A DNA stretch of 45,927 nucleotides, from NCBI RefSeq assembly GCF_017571525.1, contig NZ_JAGETY010000022.1, positions 1-45,927 on the forward strand, read 5' to 3'. Under the pieces are notes generated by a model. It made no database searches and was not told where the DNA came from. It saw only the letters and a program-made list of their open reading frames with translations. The DNA comes from Hymenobacter sp. BT559 (GTDB lineage: Bacteria > Bacteroidota > Bacteroidia > Cytophagales > Hymenobacteraceae). The position numbers and the translations under genes are program-made. Positions 30,813-39,302 of the stretch are shown here, one piece after another (within the stretch, counting starts at the first letter, position 1; every line of letters begins with the position of its first letter).

Positions 30813-30836
30813 CGCGAAGCTTTGGCTTCGCGCTAC
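30809..30836. terminator. Hairpin overlapping both stop codons of convergent genes
   Basis: GTAGCGCGAAGC (30809-30820), loop TTTG, GCTTCGCGCTAC (30825-30836): a perfect 12-bp stem. It contains the TAG of the lipoprotein gene and the stop of yjbQ. There is no T-run. A related element is at 41269-41357. Confidence 0.65.
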
Positions 30837-31255
30837 TCGCCCATGAGGGTGGCTACTACCCAGCGGCGGCCGCCCTGGCGGCGGTGTTCGCCCAGGCACA
30901 CGCCCTGCCAGGTGCCGAGCAGCAGGCGGCCGTCGGCAATGGGCACCGTGACGGAGGTACCGAGCATGGCCGCCTTGAGGTGAGCCGTCATGTCGTCGGG
31001 CCCTTCGAGGGTGTGCTGAAAGTAGGGCGCATTGTCGGGGGCTAGCCGGCGGAAATACTCCTGAAAGTCGCGCCGCACCGTGGGGTCGGCGTTTTCGGTA
31101 ATGAAAAGGCTGGCCGACGTATGCTGGATGCAGAAATTGGCGGTGCCTACGCTCAGCGTTTCGAGCTCGGGCAACTCACTCAGCAGCAAGTCGGTGATGA
31201 GGTGAAAGCCCTCGGCGACGGCCGGCAGGCGCAGGCGTTTTTGAATGAAGCGCAT
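30833..31255 (-). CDS. yjbQ: YjbQ family protein (UPF0047)
   Basis: A 140-residue protein of the YjbQ/UPF0047 family. Conserved blocks are FCIQHTSASLFITENADPTV, YFQHTLEGPDDMTAHLKAAM and GTWQGVCLGEHRRQGGRRWV. E. coli YjbQ has weak thiamine-phosphate synthase activity, but the physiological role is uncertain. The start at 31255 is 8 nt beyond the stop of the beta-helix lipoprotein gene upstream, so the two form an operon. Confidence 0.9.
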   Translation of the reverse strand: MRFIQKRLRLPAVAEGFHLITDLLLSELPELETLSVGTANFCIQHTSASLFITENADPTVRRDFQEYFRRLAPDNAPYFQHTLEGPDDMTAHLKAAMLGTSVTVPIADGRLLLGTWQGVCLGEHRRQGGRRWVVATLMGE

Positions 31256-31263
31256 GAAGCGGG

Positions 31264-32853
31264 CTAGGGCTTGGTGACGCGGTAGGCCCCGAGGTCGGGG
31301 GTGCTGGTATTGCGGGGCAGGTTCAGCAAGTCGCGGGGCACGAAGGGCGGTACGGCCGTTTTGCGGGCCAGCGCGGGCGAGCCGGCGCTGGCCCGGTAGT
31401 CGCCAAAGCTCCCCCCTAGTGACCGCACAAATTTCGGGTCCTGGTTTAAGAGGTTATTCAGCCCGGCCTTGCCCAGGCCCGGGACGCCACTCGCATCGGT
31501 AGTGGCCGCGTAGAGCTGGCTTTTGAGCAGCGTATTCTGCACGCTCACGCCCGCTTTATACTCTTCGTAATTTTCCAGGTACAGCTCGTCGTCGCTAGAG
31601 CCCCACACAATGGAGTTTTGCAGGCTAACGGTCAGCCCAGAGGGGTTGCGGGGCTTGCCGTCGAGCGCCGAGAGGTCGGTGAACGTCAGCGAGGCCGTTT
31701 TGCGCACCGCCGAGGCGGCCGGATAATTCGCTATCGTGCAGTAATTGAGCGAGTAGCTGCCACCACCGTAGCCGCGCAGGGCATATTCGTAGCAATCGCT
31801 GAAGAGCGTATTCTCGGCGGTGACTTTGCCCGACAAGCTCAGGATGCCGGCCCCCTCAGTAATGCCAAGCAGGTTGTAGCTGGCCAGTTGGGTGGCCGCG
31901 CCGGCAAAGTTGGCGCTAGCCCCCGAGATGTAGCAGATAACACTGTTTTGCAGCAGCAAGTCGGGCTGGGGGGCCGCGTTGCCGGGGTTGAACAGCAGCG
32001 CGCCGTAGGCGGCATTCTGAATCTGGGCGTAGCGAATAACGTTGCCGTGGCTGGTAGCGTCGAACAAAATGCCCGTCCATTGCCCCGGCGCCGTGGCATA
32101 CTGTGCCTCGCCGCTGCGGTCGCCGGCAAAGCGCACGATGTTGGCGTTGGTAGCCTTTACGGTGTCGGTGGGGCCGGTGCCGGGCTGGTAGTCGCTAGGG
32201 TCGTTCACGAGCAAGGTGCCTTGCACAATGAGCATCGCCCCAGCGTGGGCGTAGATGCGCGTGCCGGGCTTGATGCGCAGCGTGCAGCCCTGGGGCACTA
32301 CCACCGTGCCGTAGAGCACGTGCGGCCGGTCTTTGGTCCAGACAGTGCCGCAGGGCAATGCCAAAGGCTGAGACGTGCCATCGTGCAGGTAGATATTCTG
32401 GCCAAACGAGCGCAGCAGCACGCGTTGGTCTTGGCCGTTGGTGCGGAAATTCAAGTTTTCCTGCACCACGAGGTTCTTGGCAGGGCCGCTCTGCCCGCCG
32501 TCTTTTAGCTGCGCCCGCACCAGGATGAGCAGGCTGTCATTGCCCCGGATGTAGATGCCGTTCGCCGTCTGCTTCATATCGCCGTTGATGATGAGCGTGT
32601 AGGGCGAGGCCGCCGGGTTGTCGAGGCTGATGAGGTCCACGTTCACCGCCCGCGGGTTGCGGTTGTACACCCATAGCCGCTTGGTAACGGTGCGGATGGT
32701 GGTAAAAACCGTGTCGAACTTCACCGTATCGGCCGAGAAGGCTAGCCCGCCCGAGGTCTGCAGCTCTTCTTCGCGGGGCTTGCAGCCGGGCATAGTCAGG
32801 CTAAGAACGGCGCTGAGCAACAGAAGAACGGGAAAAAGTAGCTTCTTTATCAT
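31264..32853 (-). CDS. Large lipoprotein with predicted right-handed beta-helix
   Basis: A 529-residue predicted lipoprotein. The start MIKKLLFPVLLLLSAVLSLT leads to the lipobox MPGCKP. The N-terminal part (about 25-150) looks like an immunoglobulin-like or DUF1573-like beta domain (FDTVFTTIRTVTKRLWVYNR). The rest has short repeated strands with asparagines, typical of parallel beta-helices: NVIRYAQIQNAAYGALLFNP, LLLQNSVICYISGA, TAENTLFSDCYEYALRG, YSLNYCTIANYP. The end DLLNLPRNTSTPDLGAYR is common in right-handed beta-helix choice-of-anchor proteins. Substrate unknown. An upstream in-frame start at 32880 is less likely. Confidence 0.75.
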   Translation of the reverse strand: MIKKLLFPVLLLLSAVLSLTMPGCKPREEELQTSGGLAFSADTVKFDTVFTTIRTVTKRLWVYNRNPRAVNVDLISLDNPAASPYTLIINGDMKQTANGIYIRGNDSLLILVRAQLKDGGQSGPAKNLVVQENLNFRTNGQDQRVLLRSFGQNIYLHDGTSQPLALPCGTVWTKDRPHVLYGTVVVPQGCTLRIKPGTRIYAHAGAMLIVQGTLLVNDPSDYQPGTGPTDTVKATNANIVRFAGDRSGEAQYATAPGQWTGILFDATSHGNVIRYAQIQNAAYGALLFNPGNAAPQPDLLLQNSVICYISGASANFAGAATQLASYNLLGITEGAGILSLSGKVTAENTLFSDCYEYALRGYGGGSYSLNYCTIANYPAASAVRKTASLTFTDLSALDGKPRNPSGLTVSLQNSIVWGSSDDELYLENYEEYKAGVSVQNTLLKSQLYAATTDASGVPGLGKAGLNNLLNQDPKFVRSLGGSFGDYRASAGSPALARKTAVPPFVPRDLLNLPRNTSTPDLGAYRVTKP

Positions 32854-32914
32854 AGAGCAGACGCAGCGACTAAGCTGCAACGATACCGGCTAACCTTTGG
32901 TATTCTGGCAAACA

Positions 32915-33006
32915 AGAACGTCATGCGGCACTTGTCGAGGCATCTCTACTAAACGACACCCTAGCGGCGCGGTAAAGATGCTTCGGCAAGCGCCGCATGA
33001 CGTTCT
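32915..33006. repeat. GTCATGC palindromic repeat, copy 3
   Basis: AGAACGTCATGCGGC (32915-32929) and GCCGCATGACGTTCT (32992-33006) are exact 15-bp complements; inner parts GGCATCT and AGATGC also pair. It sits between prfA and the beta-helix lipoprotein gene. The interior ACGACACCCTAGCGGCG is shared with the copy at the window start. Confidence 0.85.
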
Positions 33007-33030
33007 GGAAGCATTGCAAACGAGCGGCGT

Positions 33031-34101
33031 TTATTCCGCGCCCACTTTCAGGCGCTCGGCGCTTTCGGCCAGGCGCAGCTGCTCCACAAAGTCGTCGATA
33101 TTGCCGTCCATCACGTTGGGCAGGTTGTAGACGGTGTAGCCGATGCGGTGGTCGGTCACGCGGCCCTGCGGGTAGTTGTAGGTGCGAATTTTGTCGGAGC
33201 GGTCGCCGCTGCCAATCATGCCCTTGCGGATGGCGCCTTCGGCCTCGTTTTTCTTGGCCAGCTCAATCTCGAAGATGCGCGAGCGCAGTACCTGCAGCGC
33301 CTTGTCGAAGTTCTTGAGCTGCGATTTTTGGTCCTGGCACTGGGCCACGATGCCCGTAGGAATGTGGGTGAGGCGCACGGCCGAGTACGTCGTGTTTACC
33401 GACTGCCCACCGGGGCCGGAAGACATAAACAAATCCTTGCGGATATCATTCATATCCAGCTCGATGTCGAATTCTTCAGCCTCAGGCATTACCACGATAG
33501 AAGCTACCGAGGTGTGGATGCGGCCCTGGGTTTCGGTGGCCGGCACGCGCTGCACGCGGTGCACGCCGCTCTCAAACTTGAGCTTGCCGTACACGTCCTC
33601 GCCTTTCACGGCGAGGACGATTTCTTTGTAGCCACCGGCGGTGCCTTCCATGGCGTCTACTAGCTCCATTTTCCAGCCCTGCTTTTCAGCAAAGCGCAGG
33701 TACATGCGCTGCAGGTCGCCGGCGAAGAGCGAGGCCTCGTCGCCGCCCGCCCCGGCCCGGATTTCCATAATTACATCTTTCGAGTCGTTGGGGTCTTTCG
33801 GAATCAGCAACTCTTTAATGGCTACCTCCATGCGGTCGGCCTCGGGCAGCAGCTCGTCGAGCTCGGCTTTGGCCATCTCGCGGAAGTCCTCGTCTTTTTC
33901 CGTCGAAATAACCTGACGGGCACCCTCTATATTACTGAGCACCTGCTGGTAAGCGCGGTACGCAGTCACAATTTTACCTAGTTCTTTGAACTCCTTGTTC
34001 AGGGACTTGAAGCGCTTCATGTCGCTCATCACCTCGGGCTGCATCAGCTCGTGGTTCACATTATCGTAGCGCTCGCGGATGGCTTCGAGTTTATCCAGCA
34101 T
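33031..34101 (-). CDS. prfA: Peptide chain release factor 1
   Basis: A 356-residue RF1 that recognises UAA and UAG and releases the peptide. The GGQ motif is at 231-233 (SSGPGGQSVN) and the codon-recognition PAT tripeptide at 187-189 (HRVQRVPATETQGR), which separates RF1 from RF2. The N-terminal helical domain and the RAGAGGDEASLFAGDL block are conserved. No programmed frameshift is present, as expected for RF1. A -7-like TATCTTTG (minus strand, 34133-34140) lies 31 nt before the ATG. Confidence 0.97.
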   Translation of the reverse strand: MLDKLEAIRERYDNVNHELMQPEVMSDMKRFKSLNKEFKELGKIVTAYRAYQQVLSNIEGARQVISTEKDEDFREMAKAELDELLPEADRMEVAIKELLIPKDPNDSKDVIMEIRAGAGGDEASLFAGDLQRMYLRFAEKQGWKMELVDAMEGTAGGYKEIVLAVKGEDVYGKLKFESGVHRVQRVPATETQGRIHTSVASIVVMPEAEEFDIELDMNDIRKDLFMSSGPGGQSVNTTYSAVRLTHIPTGIVAQCQDQKSQLKNFDKALQVLRSRIFEIELAKKNEAEGAIRKGMIGSGDRSDKIRTYNYPQGRVTDHRIGYTVYNLPNVMDGNIDDFVEQLRLAESAERLKVGAE

Positions 34102-34132
34102 TTTGTGGTCAGAAAAAATAGTCAGTAGTTTG

Positions 34133-34140
34133 CAAAGATA
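34133..34140 (-). promoter_or_regulatory. Putative prfA -7 element
   Basis: TATCTTTG on the minus strand matches TAnnTTTG. No TTTG at the -33 position. Confidence 0.4.
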
Positions 34141-34241
34141 CGGCCTGGTAACAACGTCCTTTGCGGTCGGCGTTCCGCGCCAATTCTTTACGCTGGCCTA
34201 GGGCTCTCCCTCCCACCCACGCTAGGCCCCTCTCTCCTACT

Positions 34242-34267
34242 GCACGGCTCGCTGCGGCCAGCCGTGC
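34242..34267. other. Hairpin in the thrA leader
   Basis: GCACGGCT and AGCCGTGC form a perfect 8-bp stem around a 10-base loop, ending 17 nt before the thrA ATG. No leader peptide rich in Thr or Ile codons was found, so classic attenuation is not supported. Confidence 0.45.
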
Positions 34268-34284
34268 TTTCGACACCTGAGCGT

Positions 34285-36735
34285 ATGCAAGTTTTGAAGT
34301 TCGGGGGCACGTCGGTGGCCTCCGCCGAAAACATCGGGAAAGTAATTGCCATCGTGACGAGCGCGCTGGCCCACGGACCAGTGGCCCTGGTCGTATCGGC
34401 GCTGGGCGGCACCACCGACGCCCTCATTAGCGTGGGCCGCACCGCAGCGGCCGGCGACGAAGCCTTCCGCCAAACGCTGCGCCAGCTCGAAGCCCGCCAC
34501 CTCAACGCCGCCGAAAGCCTGCTGCCCGAGGCAGCCAGCCAAACCGAGATTCAGCCCTGGCTCACGGCCCAGTTTACCGAGCTGGCGCTGCTGGCCGACG
34601 GCATTTTTGCGCTGGGCGAGCTTTCGCCGCGCACCCTCGATAGGCTGATGAGCTACGGCGAGCTGCTGTCGTCGCGGCTGGTTGTGGCTGCGTTTCAGGC
34701 CCGGGGCATTGCCGCGGCCTGGGCCGATAGCCGCCAGCTTATTCGCACCAACTCGCACTTCGGCATGGCGCAGGTCGATGAGGAAATTACCCAACGCCAG
34801 GTTACCTATTTTCAGCAAGAAAACGGAGCTAGCCTGTGGGTGGCGCCTGGCTTTATCGCGGCCGATGCCGAAGGGCACACTACCACGCTGGGCCGCGGCG
34901 GCTCCGACTACACGGCCGCCATCCTGGCGGCCGCGCTAGGGGCCGAGAAACTCGAAATCTGGACCGACGTGAGCGGCATGCTCACCGCCGACCCGCGCCT
35001 GGTGCGCTCGGCCAGGCCCATCGCACGCATCAGCTACGAGGAAGCCATGGAGCTGTCGCACTTCGGGGCCAAGGTGCTGTACGCGCCCACGGTGCAGCCG
35101 GTGCGCCGGCGCGGCATCCCGATGTGGATTAAAAACACCTTTGCGCCAGCCGATTACGGCACGCTGGTAGAGGTGGCCCCGCCGCCGAGCATCGGGGTGG
35201 TGCGCGGCTTATCGAGCATCGGCCACCTGGCTTTGCTTAACCTGGAGGGTAGCGGCATGGTGGGCGTGCCGGGCTTTTCGGCGCGGCTGTTTGCGGCACT
35301 GGCCAGGGCCCGCATCAACGTGGTGCTCATTACCCAAAGCTCGTCGGAGCACTCCATCTGCGTGGGCGTGAGCGAGGGCGACGTGCCCGCCGCGCAAGAG
35401 GTAGTGAATGACGAGTTTGCGGCCGAAATCTCGGCCGGCCGCCTGGAGCCGTTGCGGCCCGAAACGGGGCTAGCCATCGTGGCGCTGGTGGGCGACAATA
35501 TGCGCAACCACCCTGGCATCAGCGGGCGCTTGTTTAGCGCGCTGGGGCACAACGGGGTGAACATTAGGGCCATTGCGCAGGGGGCTAGCGAGCGTAATAT
35601 CTCGACCGTGATTCGGGCCGACGATGTGCGCAAGGCCATCAACGTACTGCACGAAGAGTTTTTTGAAGCCACGTATAAACAGGTCAACCTCTTCATACTA
35701 GGCCCTGGCAACGTGGGCGGTAAGCTGCTCGGCCAGCTAGCCCAGCAGCAGGAGTATTTGCGCGAGAAGCTCGGCCTCGACCTGCGCGTGGTAGCCATCG
35801 CCAACAGCCGCCACTGCCTGGTAAGCGACGAAGGCAGCCTCGACCTCCGCACCTGGCCTGAAGACTTGGACAAAGCGCCCAGGCTTTCGCTCGGTGAGCT
35901 TACCCAGCTCATTATCAGCAAGAACCTGCGCAATTCCATTTTCGTGGACGTGACGGCTAACCCGGCCGCTGCCGAGCAATATGCGCCGCTGCTCGCCAAG
36001 AGCGTGGCCGTGGTGGCCTGCAACAAAATTGCTGCCTCGGGCACCTACGCCAGCTACCGCCAGCTCAAGCAGCTAGCCCGCGATTTTAACACGAAATACC
36101 TGTTTGAAACCAACGTGGGCGCGGCCCTGCCCGTCATCGGCACGCTCGGCGACCTCACGCGCAGCGGCGACGTGGTGCGCCGTATGCAGGCCGTGCTGTC
36201 GGGCACGCTCAACTTCGTGTTCAACAACTACGACGGCACCCGGCCCTTTGCCGAGGTGGTGGCCCAGGCCCAAGCCGAAGGCTACACTGAGCCCGACCCG
36301 CGCCTCGACCTCAACGGCTCGGACGTGGCCCGCAAAATCCTCATCCTGGCCCGCGAGGCCGGCCAGCAGCTGGAAATGAGCGACGTAGCCAACGAAAGCT
36401 TCCTGCCCGCTAGCTGCCTCGAAGGCGACGTGGCTGCTTTCTACGGGCAGCTGGCGGTGCATGAGCCGCACTTCCGCGCCCTCTTCGACGCAGCCGCCAG
36501 CCAGGGCAAGCGCCTCAAATTCGTGGCCCAGTACGCCGATGGAAAAGCGTCAGTGGGCTTGCAGCAGATTGCGCCCGGCCACGACCTCTATGAGCTTCGC
36601 GGCAAAGACAACCTGGTGCTCTTCTATACCGACCGCTACCCCGAGCAGCCGCTGGTGGTGAAGGGCGCCGGGGCCGGGGCCGAGGTCACAGCCAGCGGTG
36701 TGTTTGCCGATATCATCCGGGCGGCGCGACTGTAG
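34285..36735 (+). CDS. thrA: Bifunctional aspartate kinase / homoserine dehydrogenase I
   Basis: An 816-residue fusion enzyme catalysing the first and third steps from aspartate to threonine. The aspartate kinase domain occupies about residues 1-290 (QVLKFGGTSVASAENI, TLGRGGSDYTAAILAAAL). Two ACT regulatory domains follow (VPGFSARLFAALARARINVV, HPGISGRLFSALGHNGVNIR). The homoserine dehydrogenase starts near 470 with FILGPGNVGGKLLGQL and continues with NFVFNNYDGTRPFAEVV and DPRLDLNGSDVARKILILAR. The frame begins at GTG 34264, but the ATG at 34285 matches the family. First gene of thrABC. Confidence 0.97.
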   Translation: MQVLKFGGTSVASAENIGKVIAIVTSALAHGPVALVVSALGGTTDALISVGRTAAAGDEAFRQTLRQLEARHLNAAESLLPEAASQTEIQPWLTAQFTELALLADGIFALGELSPRTLDRLMSYGELLSSRLVVAAFQARGIAAAWADSRQLIRTNSHFGMAQVDEEITQRQVTYFQQENGASLWVAPGFIAADAEGHTTTLGRGGSDYTAAILAAALGAEKLEIWTDVSGMLTADPRLVRSARPIARISYEEAMELSHFGAKVLYAPTVQPVRRRGIPMWIKNTFAPADYGTLVEVAPPPSIGVVRGLSSIGHLALLNLEGSGMVGVPGFSARLFAALARARINVVLITQSSSEHSICVGVSEGDVPAAQEVVNDEFAAEISAGRLEPLRPETGLAIVALVGDNMRNHPGISGRLFSALGHNGVNIRAIAQGASERNISTVIRADDVRKAINVLHEEFFEATYKQVNLFILGPGNVGGKLLGQLAQQQEYLREKLGLDLRVVAIANSRHCLVSDEGSLDLRTWPEDLDKAPRLSLGELTQLIISKNLRNSIFVDVTANPAAAEQYAPLLAKSVAVVACNKIAASGTYASYRQLKQLARDFNTKYLFETNVGAALPVIGTLGDLTRSGDVVRRMQAVLSGTLNFVFNNYDGTRPFAEVVAQAQAEGYTEPDPRLDLNGSDVARKILILAREAGQQLEMSDVANESFLPASCLEGDVAAFYGQLAVHEPHFRALFDAAASQGKRLKFVAQYADGKASVGLQQIAPGHDLYELRGKDNLVLFYTDRYPEQPLVVKGAGAGAEVTASGVFADIIRAARL

Positions 36736-36737
36736 AC

Positions 36738-36861
36738 GCCTCACCCCCGGCCCCACTCCGCAAAGGAGAGGGAAGCCAGACGATTTACTTTACTGTTTAC
36801 GAATGTCCGCGCTATCTCGGCCCCCCCCTCTCTTTTTCGGAGAGGGGCCGGGGGGTGAGGC
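36738..36861. repeat. Long imperfect inverted repeat between thrA and thrB
   Basis: GCCTCACCCCCGGCCCC at the left (from 36738) is mirrored by GGGGCCGGGGGGTGAGGC ending at 36861; inner CTCCGCAAAGGAGAGGG and CCCTCTCTTTTTCGGAG also pair. It fills nearly the whole thrA-thrB gap, with 13 nt left before the thrB ATG. Confidence 0.75.
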
Positions 36862-36874
36862 GACACGTTAGCTA

Positions 36875-37810
36875 ATGTCATTACCATCCTCCGTCACCGT
36901 GCACGCGCCGGCCACCATCGCCAACGTCGGCTGCGGCTTCGATGTGCTGGGCCTGTGCCTCACCGCGCCCTACGACACCGTGCGCCTCACGCGCCGCGAG
37001 CAGCCCGGCCTCGTCATTCATCACCTCGACGACTATGACCTGCCCACCGACCCTAGCCGCAACGTGGCGGGCGCCGCCCTGCTAGCCCTGCTGCGCGCCG
37101 TGCCCGAGCCGCTAGGCTTCGAGGTGGAGATTACCAAGGGCATCCGGCCCGGCAGTGGCATCGGTAGCAGCGCGGCCAGCGCGGCGGGTGCCGTGGTGGC
37201 CGCCAATGCCTTGCTCGGCAACCGCTTCTCGCACAAAGAGCTGATTGACATGGCCATGTACGGCGAGGCCGTAGCCTCGGGTGTGCGCCACGCCGACAAC
37301 ATCGCGCCCGCTATTTGCGGCGGCTTCACGCTGGTGCGAGCCGTGACGCCGGCGCTCGATGTGCTAGCCCTGCCCGCGCCGCCACTGTGGGTGGCAGTGG
37401 TGCACCCGCAGTTTGAGGTGAAAACCAAAGAAGCCCGCGCCGTGCTGCCTACCTCGGTGCCGCTAGCCCTGGCCGTGCGGCAGTGGGCCAACGTGGGCGG
37501 TCTGGTAGCCGGCTTTCTCACCCAGGATAACGCCTTGATTGCCCGCGCCCTCGAAGACTACATCGTAGAGCCTGCCCGCGCCTCACTCATTCCCGGCCTG
37601 GGCGATGCCAAGCGGCTGGCAATGGCCGCTGGCGCGCTGGGCGGCGGTATTTCGGGCTCGGGCCCGTCGATTTTTATGCTCAATAAAGACGAGGCTACCG
37701 CCCGCGCCGCCGCCGAGGCGCTAGGCAGTGTGTACCGTAAAATGGGCATCGACTTTCACCTGCACGTGGGGCCTATTGCCAGCCAGGGCGCCCGGGTGGT
37801 TAATTTTTAG
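36875..37810 (+). CDS. thrB: Homoserine kinase
   Basis: A 311-residue GHMP kinase that phosphorylates homoserine. The N-terminal VTVHAPATIANVGCGFDVLG, the ATP-binding PGSGIGSSAASAAGAVVAAN (near residue 95) and the C-terminal GGGISGSGPSIFML are diagnostic. Second gene of the threonine operon; it sits between two palindromic intergenic regions. Confidence 0.97.
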   Translation: MSLPSSVTVHAPATIANVGCGFDVLGLCLTAPYDTVRLTRREQPGLVIHHLDDYDLPTDPSRNVAGAALLALLRAVPEPLGFEVEITKGIRPGSGIGSSAASAAGAVVAANALLGNRFSHKELIDMAMYGEAVASGVRHADNIAPAICGGFTLVRAVTPALDVLALPAPPLWVAVVHPQFEVKTKEARAVLPTSVPLALAVRQWANVGGLVAGFLTQDNALIARALEDYIVEPARASLIPGLGDAKRLAMAAGALGGGISGSGPSIFMLNKDEATARAAAEALGSVYRKMGIDFHLHVGPIASQGARVVNF

Positions 37811-37891
37811 CTGTTAGCTTTTGGCTAGTAGCTGCTAGCTACCGGCCTCATTGAAAAAGCTAACAGCTGGCAGCAAAGAGCTAACAGCTAG
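37809..37891. repeat. Inverted repeat between thrB and thrC
   Basis: TAGCTGTTAGCT (37809-37820) is exactly inverted as AGCTAACAGCTA (37880-37891), and another AGCTAACAGCT lies at 37858-37868. The left arm begins with the thrB stop codon and the right arm ends 4 nt before the thrC ATG. Confidence 0.75.
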
Positions 37892-37895
37892 AAAA

Positions 37896-39197
37896 ATGAA
37901 TTACTACAGCCTCAACCGCCAGTCGCCACCCGTCGATTTTCGCACGGCTACCATTGCTGGGCAGGCGCCCGATGGGGGCCTGTATTTCCCCGAAAGCATC
38001 CCGCAGTTTTCAACCGAACTCCTTAAAAACCTGGCTAGCCTTTCGCAGGCCGACATTGCCTACGAGGTAATGCGGCCCTACGTGGGCGCTACCATCCCGG
38101 AGGCCGACCTGCGCCGCATCTGCGCCGAAACGGTTGATTTCGCCTTTCCGCTGGTGCCCATTACCGAGCAAATTGGCGCGCTGGAATTGTTCCACGGGCC
38201 CACGCTGGCGTTTAAGGATGTGGGTGCACGGTTTATGAGCCGCTGCCTGGGTTATTTCTCGCGGGGCGAAACCAAGCCGGTGACGGTGCTCGTGGCCACC
38301 TCCGGCGATACAGGCGGGGCCGTGGCGCACGGCTTCCTGGGCGTGCCGGGCGTGGAGGTGGTCATTCTGTACCCCTCGGGCAAGGTGAGCCCCTTGCAGG
38401 AATTGCAGCTCACTACGCTAGGGCAAAATATTACGGCGCTGGAGGTTAGCGGCAACTTTGACGACTGCCAGCGCTTAGTGAAGCAGGCTTTTTTGGATGA
38501 AGACCTGACCAGCCGCCGCACCCTCACCTCGGCCAATAGCATCAACGTGGCGCGTTGGCTGCCGCAGCAGCTGTATTATTTGTTTGCGATGCAACAGTGG
38601 GCGCCGGGCGCCCCGCCGGTTGTTTCGGTGCCCAGCGGCAACTTTGGCAACCTCTGCGCCGGGCTGCTAGCCCACGCTTCGGGCCTGCCGGTGGGCCACT
38701 TTATCGCGGCCTGCAATGCCAACGATGCCGGCGCGGAATACCTGCGCACGGCCATTTTCACGCCCAAAACTGCGGTGGCTACCATTTCTAACGCTATGGA
38801 CGTGGGCCACCCTAGCAATTTTGTGCGCATCCTGGAGCTCTTCAAGCAGGAGCACGCGGCCATCAGCCAACTACTGAACGGCTATACCGTGAGCGACGCC
38901 GATACCAGCGCTACCATTCGGCGGGTGGAAGCCGAGCGCGGCTACCTGCTCGACCCGCACGGCGCGGTGGCCTTTTTTGCGCTGGAAAAATATCTGGCCG
39001 AGTACCCGGCCGCCGCGGGCTTTCTGCTGGCCACGGCCCACCCGGTGAAGTTTCCGGAGGTGGTCGAGCCGCTTATCGGTCGCAAGATTGAGCTACCCAG
39101 CACCCTGCATTATTTGCTGGAAAAACCCAAGCAAAGCGTGCCACTAGCCCCTAGCTACGATGCGCTGCGGGCGTGGCTGCTGCCTGGCAATGCGTGA
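37896..39197 (+). CDS. thrC: Threonine synthase
   Basis: A 433-residue pyridoxal-phosphate enzyme converting O-phosphohomoserine to threonine. The PLP lysine is Lys107 in HGPTLAFKDVGARFM. VATSGDTGGAVAHGFLGVPG binds the phosphate, and PSGNFGNLCAGLLAHASGLP and ATAHPVKFPEVVEP are further conserved blocks. The frame extends to 37851 through the repeat region; the ATG at 37896 gives the normal N-terminus MNYYSLNRQSPPVDFRTA. Its TGA stop lies inside a 29-base arm of a palindrome. Confidence 0.97.
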   Translation: MNYYSLNRQSPPVDFRTATIAGQAPDGGLYFPESIPQFSTELLKNLASLSQADIAYEVMRPYVGATIPEADLRRICAETVDFAFPLVPITEQIGALELFHGPTLAFKDVGARFMSRCLGYFSRGETKPVTVLVATSGDTGGAVAHGFLGVPGVEVVILYPSGKVSPLQELQLTTLGQNITALEVSGNFDDCQRLVKQAFLDEDLTSRRTLTSANSINVARWLPQQLYYLFAMQQWAPGAPPVVSVPSGNFGNLCAGLLAHASGLPVGHFIAACNANDAGAEYLRTAIFTPKTAVATISNAMDVGHPSNFVRILELFKQEHAAISQLLNGYTVSDADTSATIRRVEAERGYLLDPHGAVAFFALEKYLAEYPAAAGFLLATAHPVKFPEVVEPLIGRKIELPSTLHYLLEKPKQSVPLAPSYDALRAWLLPGNA

Positions 39198-39262
39198 GGG
39201 GGTGAATGAGCGAATGGCGGAATGATGTTGCGCCCATTCGCTCATTCACCCCTTCACGCATT
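39189..39262. repeat. Long near-perfect palindrome overlapping the thrC stop
   Basis: The arm at 39189-39217 and that at 39234-39262 are complementary at 28 of 29 bases, around a 16-base loop. The thrC TGA (39195-39197) is in the left arm. No T-run follows. It may act as a terminator or 3'-end stabiliser. Confidence 0.8.
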
Positions 39263-39302
39263 GTCCTTGCAACCTTCGCCCTACTAAAGCAGTTGCCGCA
39301 GT

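Noticed and set aside
31618..32508. 296-codon plus-strand open frame
   Set aside because: Antisense of the beta-helix lipoprotein; low-complexity Ala/Gly/Val/Arg content.
34199..34285. Threonine attenuator with leader peptide before thrA
   Set aside because: A small hairpin exists, but no short ORF rich in Thr or Ile codons and no T-run after a stem was found.
35154..36044. 296-codon minus-strand open frame opposite thrA
   Set aside because: Ser/Pro/Thr-rich antisense shadow of a well-conserved enzyme.
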